Assembly: GCF_048263965.1 (NCBI RefSeq)
Contig: NZ_JBLXDO010000017.1
Location: 1-64,000, forward strand
Reading direction: 5' to 3'
Source: Ferrimonas sp048263965
GTDB taxonomy: Bacteria; Pseudomonadota; Gammaproteobacteria; Enterobacterales; Shewanellaceae
DNA length: 64,000 nt
Each line of letters begins with the position of its first letter. The first letter of the stretch is position 1. Made by a program: the position numbers and the translations under genes. Below are positions 8,476 through 16,694 of this stretch, one piece after another. Under the pieces are notes generated by a model. That model saw only the letters and a list, made by a program, of their open reading frames with translations. It was not told the origin of the DNA and ran no database searches.

Positions 8476-9603
8476 TTAGAAGTAGTAGCCGAAGTTGATG
8501 TTGATGCGCTGGTCCCAGCCGTCGCCCGCTTCCTTCAGGCCAACGTGGTCATCCATCTCGGTGGAGAAGGTCATGTTCTTGCCCATCACGAAATCCGCCA
8601 TGATGTACAGCGGGCCCGCAGCGATGGCAGCACCGGTGACGTTCTGGTAGCTGTTATCAAAGCTGTCGTCGTCGGTGTCAGGCGTCATCACACCGAAGTC
8701 GTTGTAGATCTTCACGCTGCCCCAGTCTGTGGGGATGGTCTTGGCGATGTTGAAGTTGTAGGCCTGGCCCTTAGAGGCGATCTCGTACTGCCAGCTCACC
8801 ACGGAAACGCCGATCTTATTGGGATCCACCCCCTCCTGATTCTTGGCATCGTACTCATACTGCATCGCTTGCAGTTGGATGTTCCAACCGTTGAAGCTGG
8901 AGTCCAGGTGAGCGGCAATGGCGTAGCGGTCGCCATTGTCTTCGGTCTTGCTGTTGTAGATCTGACCCCACTGAACCGAACCACCGATGGTGGTGCTGCC
9001 GCCGTCGTGCTCCACGGTGTAGGTTTGGCGCAGGTTCAGCTGGTTGGTCTCTTCGTTGTAGTACTCGGTACCGTTGATGGTGCCGGTGTACAGGTCGGTG
9101 GCGTAACGCTTGTTTTCAGATGCGCCGTATTCGGGGTTCTTGTAGAAACCCAGGTCGGTGTGCCACTTGCCGTTGTCGAAAGTGGCCTTGATGCCCACAT
9201 CATGGTCATCTTCGAAGCCCAGGTAGTAGGGGATACCAAACCACCAGCTGTTGGAGATGAAATCGCGGTTACCGAAGGGCACCTTGTTGATGCCGAACTG
9301 GATCTGCCACTCCGGGGTAGCGTCGTAGTAGCCGTAGCCGTACTTGATGTAGTGGGTGCCGGAGGTGAAGCGGTACTCGGAGGAGAGGCCCCAGTCGCCG
9401 TGCTTGCCGTTGAACTTAATGGCGGCCATGTCGAAGGTCAGATCGCCAGCCTTGTCTTTGGAGCTGTCGCTGTAGAATTTCAGGCCGTAGTTCACCCGTA
9501 CGGCACCGCCGACACTGATGCCGTCTTCCTGGGCCTGGGCCACTGGGTTGAGCAGGGCGAAGATGGCACCTGCCACCAGGGAAAGCTTGGTTGCGTGTTT
9601 CAT
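8476..9603 (-). CDS. Outer-membrane porin of the flavoprotein/cupin operon
   Basis: A 375-residue protein with a Sec signal peptide (KHATKLSLVAGAIFALL, cleavage after AQA), alternating beta-strand pattern throughout and a C-terminal NFGYYF that ends in phenylalanine, as in outer-membrane beta-barrels. The ATG at 9603 was chosen because the signal peptide starts there; an upstream in-frame extension of ten residues adds nothing. It is the last gene of the operon, 59 bases after the cupin gene and followed by a strong terminator. By context it likely brings the substrate of the cupin or reductase into the periplasm; substrate specificity is inference. Confidence 0.8.
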   Translation of the reverse strand: MKHATKLSLVAGAIFALLNPVAQAQEDGISVGGAVRVNYGLKFYSDSSKDKAGDLTFDMAAIKFNGKHGDWGLSSEYRFTSGTHYIKYGYGYYDATPEWQIQFGINKVPFGNRDFISNSWWFGIPYYLGFEDDHDVGIKATFDNGKWHTDLGFYKNPEYGASENKRYATDLYTGTINGTEYYNEETNQLNLRQTYTVEHDGGSTTIGGSVQWGQIYNSKTEDNGDRYAIAAHLDSSFNGWNIQLQAMQYEYDAKNQEGVDPNKIGVSVVSWQYEIASKGQAYNFNIAKTIPTDWGSVKIYNDFGVMTPDTDDDSFDNSYQNVTGAAIAAGPLYIMADFVMGKNMTFSTEMDDHVGLKEAGDGWDQRININFGYYF

Positions 9604-9662
9604 TGTATTCACTGCCTTAATCCGAGCCGGCAAGGCCGGCTCAAAAATCTGATACGTCGTTT

Positions 9663-10400
9663 TTATTTTTCGAACTTGTCTTGGTTGGTGCCGTATGGAC
9701 CCAGGTCCATGGCGGCCTTGCGCAGGGCGTCAACACGGTCGAACGCCTCTTCCGCTACGCGCAGGTTTTTCACATCCTTACGCCAGTAGTACTTGAAGCC
9801 GTCGAAGTGGGCGTTCTTGGGGTACCAGTACATCACGCCGAAACCCTGCTCATCGGTGATGGGGGTGTTGTGGATGGTGTTGCCGGGGATGTAGAAGTAC
9901 ATGCCCTTCTCCATCCACTTGTACTGGCCGTCGGCCAGGGTGCGGGCGCGGCCGGATACGGCGTAGTAGCACTCAGGCTGGCCGTGGAAGTGGGGGGCGT
10001 GGTCAGACTTGCCGCCGTTGGTGATGCCGATAACCACAGGGGCGTCGGACAGCTCTTTCCACAGGTAGCCTACGGGCGCGTTCTCCAGCTTGCAGTCCTT
10101 GGCTTCCATGATGTTGCCGTCGTCATCCATGGTCTTGCAGAAGCGCTGGTCCTTGGCGATGGAGTCGTTGGACTTGATGGTGTTGAAGTCTACACGGCCC
10201 GCTTCCCAGTCGGCGATGTACTGTTCCACCAGAGGGTCGCGGCACTGCTCAGGCATGGTGGCCTGAGGAGAGTAGGGGGTGGAATCATAAGGGATGGCGG
10301 TAGCCTGCTGGTAGGGCAGTTGGGCGTGTTCCAGGTGGGCGTTGGCCATAACGGAACCGGAGCACAGGGCGCCGAGGATCAGTGCGAGTTTCTTCATCAT
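9663..10400 (-). CDS. Exported cupin with DMSP-lyase-type metal site
   Basis: A 245-residue single-cupin protein with a Sec signal peptide (KKLALILGALCSGSVMANA), so it acts in the periplasm. Cupin motif 1 is HFHGQPECYYAVSG and motif 2 is GMYFYIPGNTIH. Counted from ATG 10400, the candidate metal ligands are H139, E143, Y145 and H177. The spacings of 4, 6 and 38 residues equal those I remember for the Zn site of the DMSP lyase DddQ (H125, E129, Y131, H163); the E-x-Y tyrosine marks the DMSP lyase-like cupins and is absent from most other cupins. The mature protein (about 225 residues) is near DddL/DddQ size and smaller than the periplasmic lyase DddY (about 400). Start chosen by signal peptide and AGGAAGAG upstream. 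Fold is near certain; lyase activity is inference, because some members of this superfamily have other, unknown reactions. Confidence 0.7.
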   Translation of the reverse strand: MMKKLALILGALCSGSVMANAHLEHAQLPYQQATAIPYDSTPYSPQATMPEQCRDPLVEQYIADWEAGRVDFNTIKSNDSIAKDQRFCKTMDDDGNIMEAKDCKLENAPVGYLWKELSDAPVVIGITNGGKSDHAPHFHGQPECYYAVSGRARTLADGQYKWMEKGMYFYIPGNTIHNTPITDEQGFGVMYWYPKNAHFDGFKYYWRKDVKNLRVAEEAFDRVDALRKAAMDLGPYGTNQDKFEK

Positions 10401-10465
10401 TCTCTTCCTATATATAGGTGTTGTTGTGTTTGAGGCGGCAGGCACGGTGCCTGCCGCCAAATGGG

Positions 10466-10831
10466 TTACATCTCGTCGAACCAGGTGCGGTGGCACTCGG
10501 AGCAGACCGGAGCCTTGGTCTGGTGTTCGGCGTGACAGGCCAGGCAGCTGGCGCCCTGGTTGAAATGGATGCTCTTGTGAGGATTGGCCTCCTCGAGCAC
10601 CAGGTCACGGGTCACCTCGATGTCGTTGATGTTGCCGTGGCAGTCGATGCAGGCGCTGTCGTCCACATACTTGCGAGCAGAGCCCTCGTGGCAGGTTTTG
10701 CAGCCATCTTCATAAATAAACTGGTGATTGGTGCGGCCCTTTATGGCGCCCTTTACCTTGACCAGATCACCGGCCTGAGCGGTATTGCACAGGGCCAGCA
10801 TCAGCCCCAGGGAGATCAGTACTCGTTTCAT
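10466..10831 (-). CDS. Periplasmic tetraheme cytochrome c
   Basis: A 121-residue secreted protein (signal peptide to about residue 20, AQA) with four CXXCH heme sites at residues 44-48, 61-65, 96-100 and 110-114. Size and spacing resemble the N-terminal heme domain of Shewanella flavocytochrome c3 fumarate reductase. Here the heme domain is a separate gene, 10 bases downstream of the flavoprotein gene, with GGAG before the ATG. It should pass electrons from a membrane quinol dehydrogenase of CymA type (not in this window) to the flavoprotein. The partner assignment rests on operon structure. Confidence 0.9.
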   Translation of the reverse strand: MKRVLISLGLMLALCNTAQAGDLVKVKGAIKGRTNHQFIYEDGCKTCHEGSARKYVDDSACIDCHGNINDIEVTRDLVLEEANPHKSIHFNQGASCLACHAEHQTKAPVCSECHRTWFDEM

Positions 10832-10841
10832 GGCGTTCTCC

Positions 10842-12350
10842 TCAGGCGTCCGCTTTGATGGTCTTGGGCACGATCATGCCCATGGTCAGGCACTCCAGGC
10901 AGGAGGTGGAGCTCAGGCGGGCGTGGCCATGCACCCCGCCGGTTACCTCGCCAGCACCGTACAGCTTCTTGATGGGCTTCATGGTGCGGCAATCCAGCAC
11001 CCGGCCACCCATGTCGGTTTTCAGGCCGCCCATGCAGTAGTGCACCTTGGGCCAGATGCGGCTGACCACGAAGGGTGGCTTGAGCTCGACGGCAGTGTCC
11101 ATCTTGCGACCGAAGTCGGGATCGGTGCGCTTGCTTACCTGGGCGTTCCATTGAGCCAGGGTCTGTTTCAGCTCGGTCAGGGGCAGGTTAAACTTCTCTG
11201 CCAGTTGCTCCAGGCTGTCGACCTTCCAGGCCATTTCGTCCCGCAGGGCGCGGACCACACGGTCATCATCCGGGTGGTCGTTGTAGTTGAACAGCACCAG
11301 AGGGTAGGCGGGAGTACCGTCCTGATGGCGGTTTTTCATGATGGCGGTGGAGCAGGTCAGGCGGTCGGCGCGCTCGTTCATGTAACGTTTGCCGCTGAGT
11401 ACGCTGACGGAGATCCCTTCATGCCAGCCGATGGAGAGCAGGGCGTTGGACCAGCCAAAGCCGCCTTCGTCCGGAGAGCCCCAGTGGCCGGTCTGGATCA
11501 TGTTCAGGTGCACGGGCAGGGCTCCGTGGGCCATGGCGGCCAGCATCACTTCGCCGGTGGCACCCAGGTGGTTGGTGCCGTCCAGGGTGGGATCCAGTGA
11601 CGGGTCCACGGCGGCGCGCAGGGCCATGTTACGGGTAAAGCCGCCGGAGGCGCAGATCACCGCCTTGTTGGCCTTGATGCGGATCAGAGAGCCCGTCTTC
11701 TGGTCAGGGAAGCGATAGCCGCGGCGAACCATCACACCTTCGACCTCACCCTGGCTATTGAGGATGAAATCTTCGATGTAGTGTTGCAGGCGATACTCGA
11801 CCCCCTCTTTTTTGCCGGCTTCATACAGCTTGGTGGTGATGTCACCGCCGGTGCCGTGCTTGGTGCGGATGGCGCGGGCCTTATTGTGGCCGCCCACCTG
11901 GATGTTGAAGTTCTTGCGGAACTCGACGCCAGCATCGACGCACATGTGGTAGGCGCCCAGGGCGTGTTCGGCGATCTGGGTCAGCATCGCCTCATCGGCC
12001 ATGCCGCGGCCGGAGATCATCTGGTCCTTCACCAACTCGGCTGGGCTGTCATCGTCGATGCCCTGAGACAGCTGGATGGGGTTCTTGGGCACGGCGAACC
12101 AGCCGCCGTTGATGGCGGAGTTGCCGCCAATCACCTGCATCTTTTCCAGGACCAGGACCTTGCCCAGACCCTGACGTTTGGCATTCAGTGCGCTGGAGAG
12201 GCCGGCGAAGCCGGAACCGATCACCAGCACATCAACCTCTTCATCCCATTTGGTGGCGGGGGCGGCGGTTGCCACCGCGGGCAATCCTGCTGCCAGGCCA
12301 CCGGCGGCCAGACCGGCACCGAGTCGCAGGAATGAACGTCTGTTCGACAT
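10842..12350 (-). CDS. Tat-exported flavoprotein reductase, fumarate reductase-like (candidate acrylate reductase)
   Basis: A 502-residue protein of the FAD-dependent fumarate reductase/succinate dehydrogenase family. A twin-arginine signal (NRRSFLRLG) is followed by the FAD motif VLVIGSGFAG at residues 41-50. Near the C-terminus GAGEVTGGVHG (H474) and HARLSS (R478) match the substrate-carboxylate-binding His and Arg of flavocytochrome c3; the middle segment KRYMNERADR resembles the family's proton-delivery region. The stretch after R478 (SSTSCLECLTMG) departs from the usual GGN-type sequence, hinting at a substrate other than fumarate. First gene of the operon, with GGAG 6 bases before the ATG. 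Close relatives in general reduce fumarate, urocanate, methacrylate or acrylate; the cupin neighbour favours acrylate. Confidence 0.85.
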   Translation of the reverse strand: MSNRRSFLRLGAGLAAGGLAAGLPAVATAAPATKWDEEVDVLVIGSGFAGLSSALNAKRQGLGKVLVLEKMQVIGGNSAINGGWFAVPKNPIQLSQGIDDDSPAELVKDQMISGRGMADEAMLTQIAEHALGAYHMCVDAGVEFRKNFNIQVGGHNKARAIRTKHGTGGDITTKLYEAGKKEGVEYRLQHYIEDFILNSQGEVEGVMVRRGYRFPDQKTGSLIRIKANKAVICASGGFTRNMALRAAVDPSLDPTLDGTNHLGATGEVMLAAMAHGALPVHLNMIQTGHWGSPDEGGFGWSNALLSIGWHEGISVSVLSGKRYMNERADRLTCSTAIMKNRHQDGTPAYPLVLFNYNDHPDDDRVVRALRDEMAWKVDSLEQLAEKFNLPLTELKQTLAQWNAQVSKRTDPDFGRKMDTAVELKPPFVVSRIWPKVHYCMGGLKTDMGGRVLDCRTMKPIKKLYGAGEVTGGVHGHARLSSTSCLECLTMGMIVPKTIKADA

Positions 12351-12952
12351 GATTTCTCCAAAGTCGAGAGTGTGTGTGAGGTGAAGGTTACGGGGATGCC
12401 TCTTCCCGTGCCGTGATGGCTTTATGGAGAAACTGTTCTCATCGGCGGTGGCCAGGGTGAACTATTTTACTGAGATGGCGAATGGAATTAGAGCTGAGTT
12501 GAAATGAATCCGAGTCGGCTCTCAGATTTTGCGTAGAGTGTGGCTTGGATCGCCGAACGGCACCTCTCCTAATCCGTGATCTCCTTCAAAAGAGTTTTTT
12601 CACTCCTCTCTGATTAGTAAGAAAAAAAGGTTGTGGTCTGGCCAGGTTAATGAAATGTTGCAAAGTGTTGGTGTGAAAGGTTTTCTGGCAAATCACACTG
12701 GAAATTGAGAGAGGGCTGACGAAAAAAACTGAAATCGGTGCTGGTTTTGGTTTTTGCTGGAGATTATGCCTTTCAATTTGCTCAAGCGTGGCGAATTGTT
12801 CGTTGGAAAAGGCCTGTGATGATGCATCGGCCTGAAAACGACAATCATTCGGCCTTTACACACCAGAAATGGCGGCCTAGGTTGCTCTTTGTCACAGTGT
12901 GAAGTCGTGGCCTGAAGGAAGTAATAATCATAACTATCAATGGGTAGAACCT
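12351..12952. other. Divergent intergenic region, reductase operon and subtilase
   Basis: About 600 bases without a gene. It holds the FNR-like motif listed separately, a GTGTGA / TCACAC pair spaced by 16 bases near 12670-12700, and TCACAGTGTGA at 12892-12902. It must contain the promoters of both flanking units. Confidence 0.5.
12576..12589. promoter_or_regulatory. FNR-like site upstream of the reductase operon
   Basis: Read on the minus strand, TTGAAGGAGATCAC matches TTGAT-N4-ATCAA at 8 of 10 positions, about 225 bases upstream of the flavoprotein start. Anaerobic induction would fit a respiratory reductase, but the match is imperfect. Confidence 0.3.
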
Positions 12953-14533
12953 ATGACTCTGATAAAGAAAAGTGCCCTGACTGCCACTACGCTAGCGGCT
13001 CTTGGCCTGGTGAACCTTGGCCATGCGGCTGAGATGGAACGCTATATCGTTAAATTCAAGGCAGGCAAGGGGCAAGGCGTGGCGGCCAGTGTGGCCCAGG
13101 GCAATGGCAAGGTCGAGCGTATGCTCGCCAATCACAACGCCATGTCAGTCAGTCTGCCGGCACAGGCATTGAAGGGATTACAGAACAATCCCAACGTGGA
13201 GTACCTGGAAGCGGATGTTAAGCGGTACATGATGTCCCAGACCGTCCCTTATGGCATCCCTATGGTGCAGGCGGACATGCTGTCCGACTCTGCCGCCTCC
13301 AATACCCTGGTGTGCATCATCGACTCCGGTTATGACGGAGGCCATGAAGATCTCAACCATAATGGCGCGGTTCAGGGTACCAATGACCCAGGCACCGGCA
13401 GCTGGAACACAGATGAAAACAGTCATGGCACCCACGTGGCCGGCACCATCGCCGGTGTGGCCAACAGTGTCGGTGTCGTGGGCGTTCTGCCCAACAACAA
13501 CCTGAACCTGCACATCATCAAGGTGTTTGGTGCCGATGGCTGGGCCTACTCCTCGGGTCTGGTGGCGGCCCTGGATGCCTGTAAGGCGGCTAAGGCTGAC
13601 CGTCAGCTGGACCGCATGGTGATCAACATGAGCCTGGGTGGCTCACGCTCCAACCGCACCGAGATGCGCGCCTTCGATCAGGCGTTTGCCGAGGGAATTC
13701 TGAGCATCGCCGCAGCGGGTAATGATGGCAACACCCGTCACTCCTACCCGGCGTCCTATGACTCCGTAGTCTCTGTGGCTGCCATCGATGAGAACAAGGC
13801 AGTGGCAGATTTTTCCCAGCAGACTAATCAGGTCGAGCTCTCCGGTCCCGGTGTGGGTGTGCTCTCTACCGTGCCCATGAACAGCGCCGGCATATCGGAT
13901 CTGACCGTCAATGGCAGCGCCATCGCTTCTGCCATGATGGATGGCTCGCCTATTCAGTCGGTGTCCGGCGACCTGGTGGACTGTGGTACCGGCGAAGCCA
14001 GTTGCGCCGCGTCCGGCAAGATCTGTCTGATTGCCAGGGGTAACGTCAGCTTTGCCGACAAGGTGCTCAACTGCGAAAGCAATGGCGGCATTGGTGCGGT
14101 GATCTACAACAACGAACCGGGAATGCTTTACGGCACCCTTGGCGAGACGGCCACCCAGATTCCATCTGTGGGGATCAGTGACACCGACGGTGCCACGCTG
14201 ATGGCCAGTCTGGGCACTGCCAACCTGGCGGTTTCCACTGACCACTATGCCTACTTCGATGGTACCTCTATGGCCACGCCACACGTTGTGGGGGTCGCGG
14301 CTCTGGTATGGAGCAACAACCCCACCTGCAGCAACGCCGAGCTTCGCTCTGCCCTGACCAGCACCGCAGAAGATCTGGGTGTGGCAGGTCGTGATGATGC
14401 CTATGGACACGGACTGGTTCGTGCCTATGATGCTCATATGGCCCTGTCCAGTTGCAGTGGCGGCTCCGGTGGCGGTGACACCGGTGGTGGTGGCGGTAGC
14501 GACAAGCCGGGTAAAGGCAAAAAGAACCGTTAA
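12953..14533 (+). CDS. Secreted subtilisin-like serine protease (S8) with PA domain
   Basis: Secreted protease, 526 residues from ATG 12953. Signal peptide (LIKKSALTATTLAALGL..HAA), an I9-type inhibitor propeptide (RYIVKFKAGKG to VEYLEADV), then the S8 domain with the triad Asp in IIDSGYD, His in HGTHVAGTIAG and Ser in GTSMATPH. A protease-associated (PA) domain is inserted between the His and Ser blocks (CLIARGNVSFADKVLNCE). The end is a glycine-rich linker and a basic tail, GGGGGSDKPGKGKKNR, of unknown role. The upstream GTG 12899 would add 18 residues before the signal peptide, so the ATG was preferred. Likely extracellular protein breakdown. Confidence 0.93.
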   Translation: MTLIKKSALTATTLAALGLVNLGHAAEMERYIVKFKAGKGQGVAASVAQGNGKVERMLANHNAMSVSLPAQALKGLQNNPNVEYLEADVKRYMMSQTVPYGIPMVQADMLSDSAASNTLVCIIDSGYDGGHEDLNHNGAVQGTNDPGTGSWNTDENSHGTHVAGTIAGVANSVGVVGVLPNNNLNLHIIKVFGADGWAYSSGLVAALDACKAAKADRQLDRMVINMSLGGSRSNRTEMRAFDQAFAEGILSIAAAGNDGNTRHSYPASYDSVVSVAAIDENKAVADFSQQTNQVELSGPGVGVLSTVPMNSAGISDLTVNGSAIASAMMDGSPIQSVSGDLVDCGTGEASCAASGKICLIARGNVSFADKVLNCESNGGIGAVIYNNEPGMLYGTLGETATQIPSVGISDTDGATLMASLGTANLAVSTDHYAYFDGTSMATPHVVGVAALVWSNNPTCSNAELRSALTSTAEDLGVAGRDDAYGHGLVRAYDAHMALSSCSGGSGGGDTGGGGGSDKPGKGKKNR

Positions 14534-14544
14534 CCCTTGATCAG

Positions 14545-14569
14545 GGGCCGGCACCGCCGGCCCTTTTTT
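14545..14569 (+). terminator. Terminator of the subtilase gene
   Basis: GGGCCGGC-ACC-GCCGGCCC followed by six Ts, 12 bases after the stop codon. Confidence 0.9.
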
Positions 14570-14574
14570 GTGGC

Positions 14575-16086
14575 TTACAGCTGGTCCTCGATAGGCAGCC
14601 ACTGCAGAAACCAGGCGCCGAATCGTCGCCAGAATCCCGCATCCGGTTCACTCTCGAGGATGGCCCCCGTTTCCATGTCATGCCATCTGAGCTCGCCCTG
14701 CTCCAGTGACAGCTTATAGGCGACCTGTCCCAGCGCCTCTCCCAGCCCGTCGTTAACCGCCCCGGCCAGTTCGTCCGAGTGGATAAACACCCCCATCTCG
14801 GTGTTGATCTGGGCGGAGCGGGGATCGAGGTTAAAGGAGCCGACAAACAGGATGTTGCCATCAAACACCATGGTCTTGGCATGCAGGCTGGCTTGAGAGG
14901 AGGCGTTCCAGGCACCGGGTTCCAGGCCTGGCAAGCGCTTGGTTTCCCACAGCTCCACCCCAGCTTCCAGCATCGCCTTACGATACCCCTTATAACCGGA
15001 GTGCACCGCGACCACATCGGTGGCGGCCAGGGAGTTGGTGAGCACCCGGACCCTGACGCCCTGGCTGACCAGTCGGGCCAGACCTTTGACCCCTTCTTCA
15101 CCGGGGACAAAGTAGGGGGAGACCAACAGCAGGTCGTGCTCGGTGGCTTCGAAGTAGCGGGCCAGGGCATCCACCATCAGGGTGGGGATCTGCTCCTGAA
15201 CTGCAGCCTTCTCCGGAGCGTCGGCCACCACATGGATCTCTGCCCAGTAGAGGGGCAGAGTCTCATCGGTCAGATGACGCACCAGAGGCGTATCACGCAA
15301 GGAGTCAATATAGGCCTGCTGCCTGGCCTGGTCCCGCTCAATCACTTCGGCAAACTCCCGGGTGATCTGTTCGGTGGAGATCTTCTCCTGCTCAGGAATC
15401 AGGTGCTCCACCCCGATGGCGTAGTCGCTGTTCCAGTAGAGGTCGAACTGGGTGGCGGTCTCGTTGACCGCCGGCCCCAGCAGCATCACGTCGAAATCCC
15501 CAAAGCTGACCTGCTGATTGGCAGCAAAGTACTCATCGCCGATGTTGCGGCCGCCGGTGACGGCCAGGGTGCTGTCTACCACCATGGACTTGTTGTGCAT
15601 GCGCCGGTTGGTCCGGTCGAAACTGCCCAACATCTCCAGTGAGCGCCACCGCCTGTTGGTAAAGGGGTTGAACAGGCGAACCTGAATGTTGGGGTGCTGG
15701 TTGAGGCGGGAGAGGGCGTCATCCTTGCCACTTTGCATGTCATCCAGCAGCAGCCTCACACGGACGCCGCGCTCCGCCGCCTGCCACAGGCTCCAGAGCA
15801 GGGCCCGACCCGTATCATCGCCTCGATAGATGTAGGTTTGCAGGTCGATACTGCTGACCGCCTGGTTGGCCGCCAGCACCCGGATGATCAGGGCTTCACG
15901 GCCATCTGAGATGGGATAAACGCCGCTGAGTCCTGGTTGTTCATTCACCAAGGGGGCAAAGGTTTGATGCAGGGGGCTGTGGTCCGGTGCCGGCAGGCTG
16001 TGACTGGATTGCTGTTCCACCTGTGGGAGCGAGGTGGCACACCCGCCCAGGAGCAGGCATAAGAGCAACAACGGGGACTTGAGCAT
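14575..16086 (-). CDS. PLD-family lipoprotein, ClsC-like cardiolipin synthase
   Basis: A 503-residue phospholipase D superfamily protein with two HKD motifs, HNKSMVVD and HAKTMVFD, each followed by the usual G-x-x-N (TGGRN, VGSFN). The N-terminus is a lipoprotein signal with lipobox LLGGC. Two-domain bacterial members of this type (ClsC/YmdC) make cardiolipin from two phospholipids; a nuclease or phospholipase role cannot be excluded. ATG 16086 was chosen since it begins the lipoprotein signal; the in-frame start 15 bases upstream adds only five residues. It converges on the subtilase gene. No YmdB-like partner is next to it. Confidence 0.85.
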   Translation of the reverse strand: MLKSPLLLLCLLLGGCATSLPQVEQQSSHSLPAPDHSPLHQTFAPLVNEQPGLSGVYPISDGREALIIRVLAANQAVSSIDLQTYIYRGDDTGRALLWSLWQAAERGVRVRLLLDDMQSGKDDALSRLNQHPNIQVRLFNPFTNRRWRSLEMLGSFDRTNRRMHNKSMVVDSTLAVTGGRNIGDEYFAANQQVSFGDFDVMLLGPAVNETATQFDLYWNSDYAIGVEHLIPEQEKISTEQITREFAEVIERDQARQQAYIDSLRDTPLVRHLTDETLPLYWAEIHVVADAPEKAAVQEQIPTLMVDALARYFEATEHDLLLVSPYFVPGEEGVKGLARLVSQGVRVRVLTNSLAATDVVAVHSGYKGYRKAMLEAGVELWETKRLPGLEPGAWNASSQASLHAKTMVFDGNILFVGSFNLDPRSAQINTEMGVFIHSDELAGAVNDGLGEALGQVAYKLSLEQGELRWHDMETGAILESEPDAGFWRRFGAWFLQWLPIEDQL

Positions 16087-16148
16087 GATGCAGGCTCCCA
16101 ATTGGAATGAACTCTAAGCCTAGCAATGGGTTAGCCTGAGTAACAAGC

Positions 16149-16172
16149 AAAAAAATGCGGCCGGGAGGCCGC
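16149..16172 (-). terminator. Orphan minus-strand terminator
   Basis: On the minus strand GCGGCC-TCCC-GGCCGC is followed by A and seven Ts. It lies upstream of the PLD gene, so it must end a transcript coming from the right, where no convincing minus-strand protein gene exists. Confidence 0.85.
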
Positions 16173-16600
16173 CAAGACGGTTATCGTGAACAACAGAACA
16201 TCACCCGCTTATACGCTTGGGCCTGATTAAGAGATCATCGTTTCTTACTCAACCTGCGTGTTCCCGCCCTCAAAGGCAAACCTTTTGCGACGAGCGTTTG
16301 GTTTTGGCGATGCCGCTGAAAGATGGAGGAGCAATCCCCGGTCTGTAAAAGGTGTCCCACCTTAGCGTTGTCACTCCTTTCCCCCTTTCGAAAGTCGTAC
16401 CCAGCCAATTGCTGGAGCCAATAACATCTCATTCAGTGGCATTTTTGATGCCGGAGCATCCTGGCCTTGTCCGCAGGGCTGGTCGATCCGTTCTCTCGCG
16501 GGGACACGCCCCTGTGAGAGCCTGACGCGACCGCCACTCCGTTGCCCGAGGTGGGTTTGGATTTTCTCTTTAGACTCAAATTGTTCTAACTTGCTTATTC
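16173..16600 (-). ncRNA. Candidate structured small RNA (unidentified)
   Basis: A protein-poor interval that ends at a strong minus-strand terminator. Read on the minus strand it contains several short hairpins in a row: GGCAT-CAAAA-ATGCC, CCAGC-AATTG-GCTGG, CTTTCGAAAG and AAGGTG-GGA-CACCTT, plus CTCTC/GAGAG enclosing a GGG/CCC pair. It does not match tmRNA, RNase P, 6S or SRP RNA as I know them. A 65-codon open frame (16235-16432) rich in Arg, Lys and Gln lies inside; it has no clear ribosome binding site. Either an RNA or a small-protein gene; borders are approximate. Confidence 0.35.
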
Positions 16601-16694
16601 ATCAAATTGGGCTCAAAGTGGGAATTAATCCTCTGGTGAATTAATGCCTGAGGCCTAGACTGACGTCATTCACAGATTATGGAGTGACCCACAG

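Noticed and set aside
8446..9789. 447-codon plus-strand frame across the porin gene
   Set aside because: The porin on the other strand has a signal peptide and a C-terminal Phe; this frame also spans the porin's operon gap and terminator.
12660..12705. CRP site from the GTGTGA / TCACAC pair
   Set aside because: The half-sites are 16 bases apart, whereas CRP needs 6 between TGTGA and TCACA.
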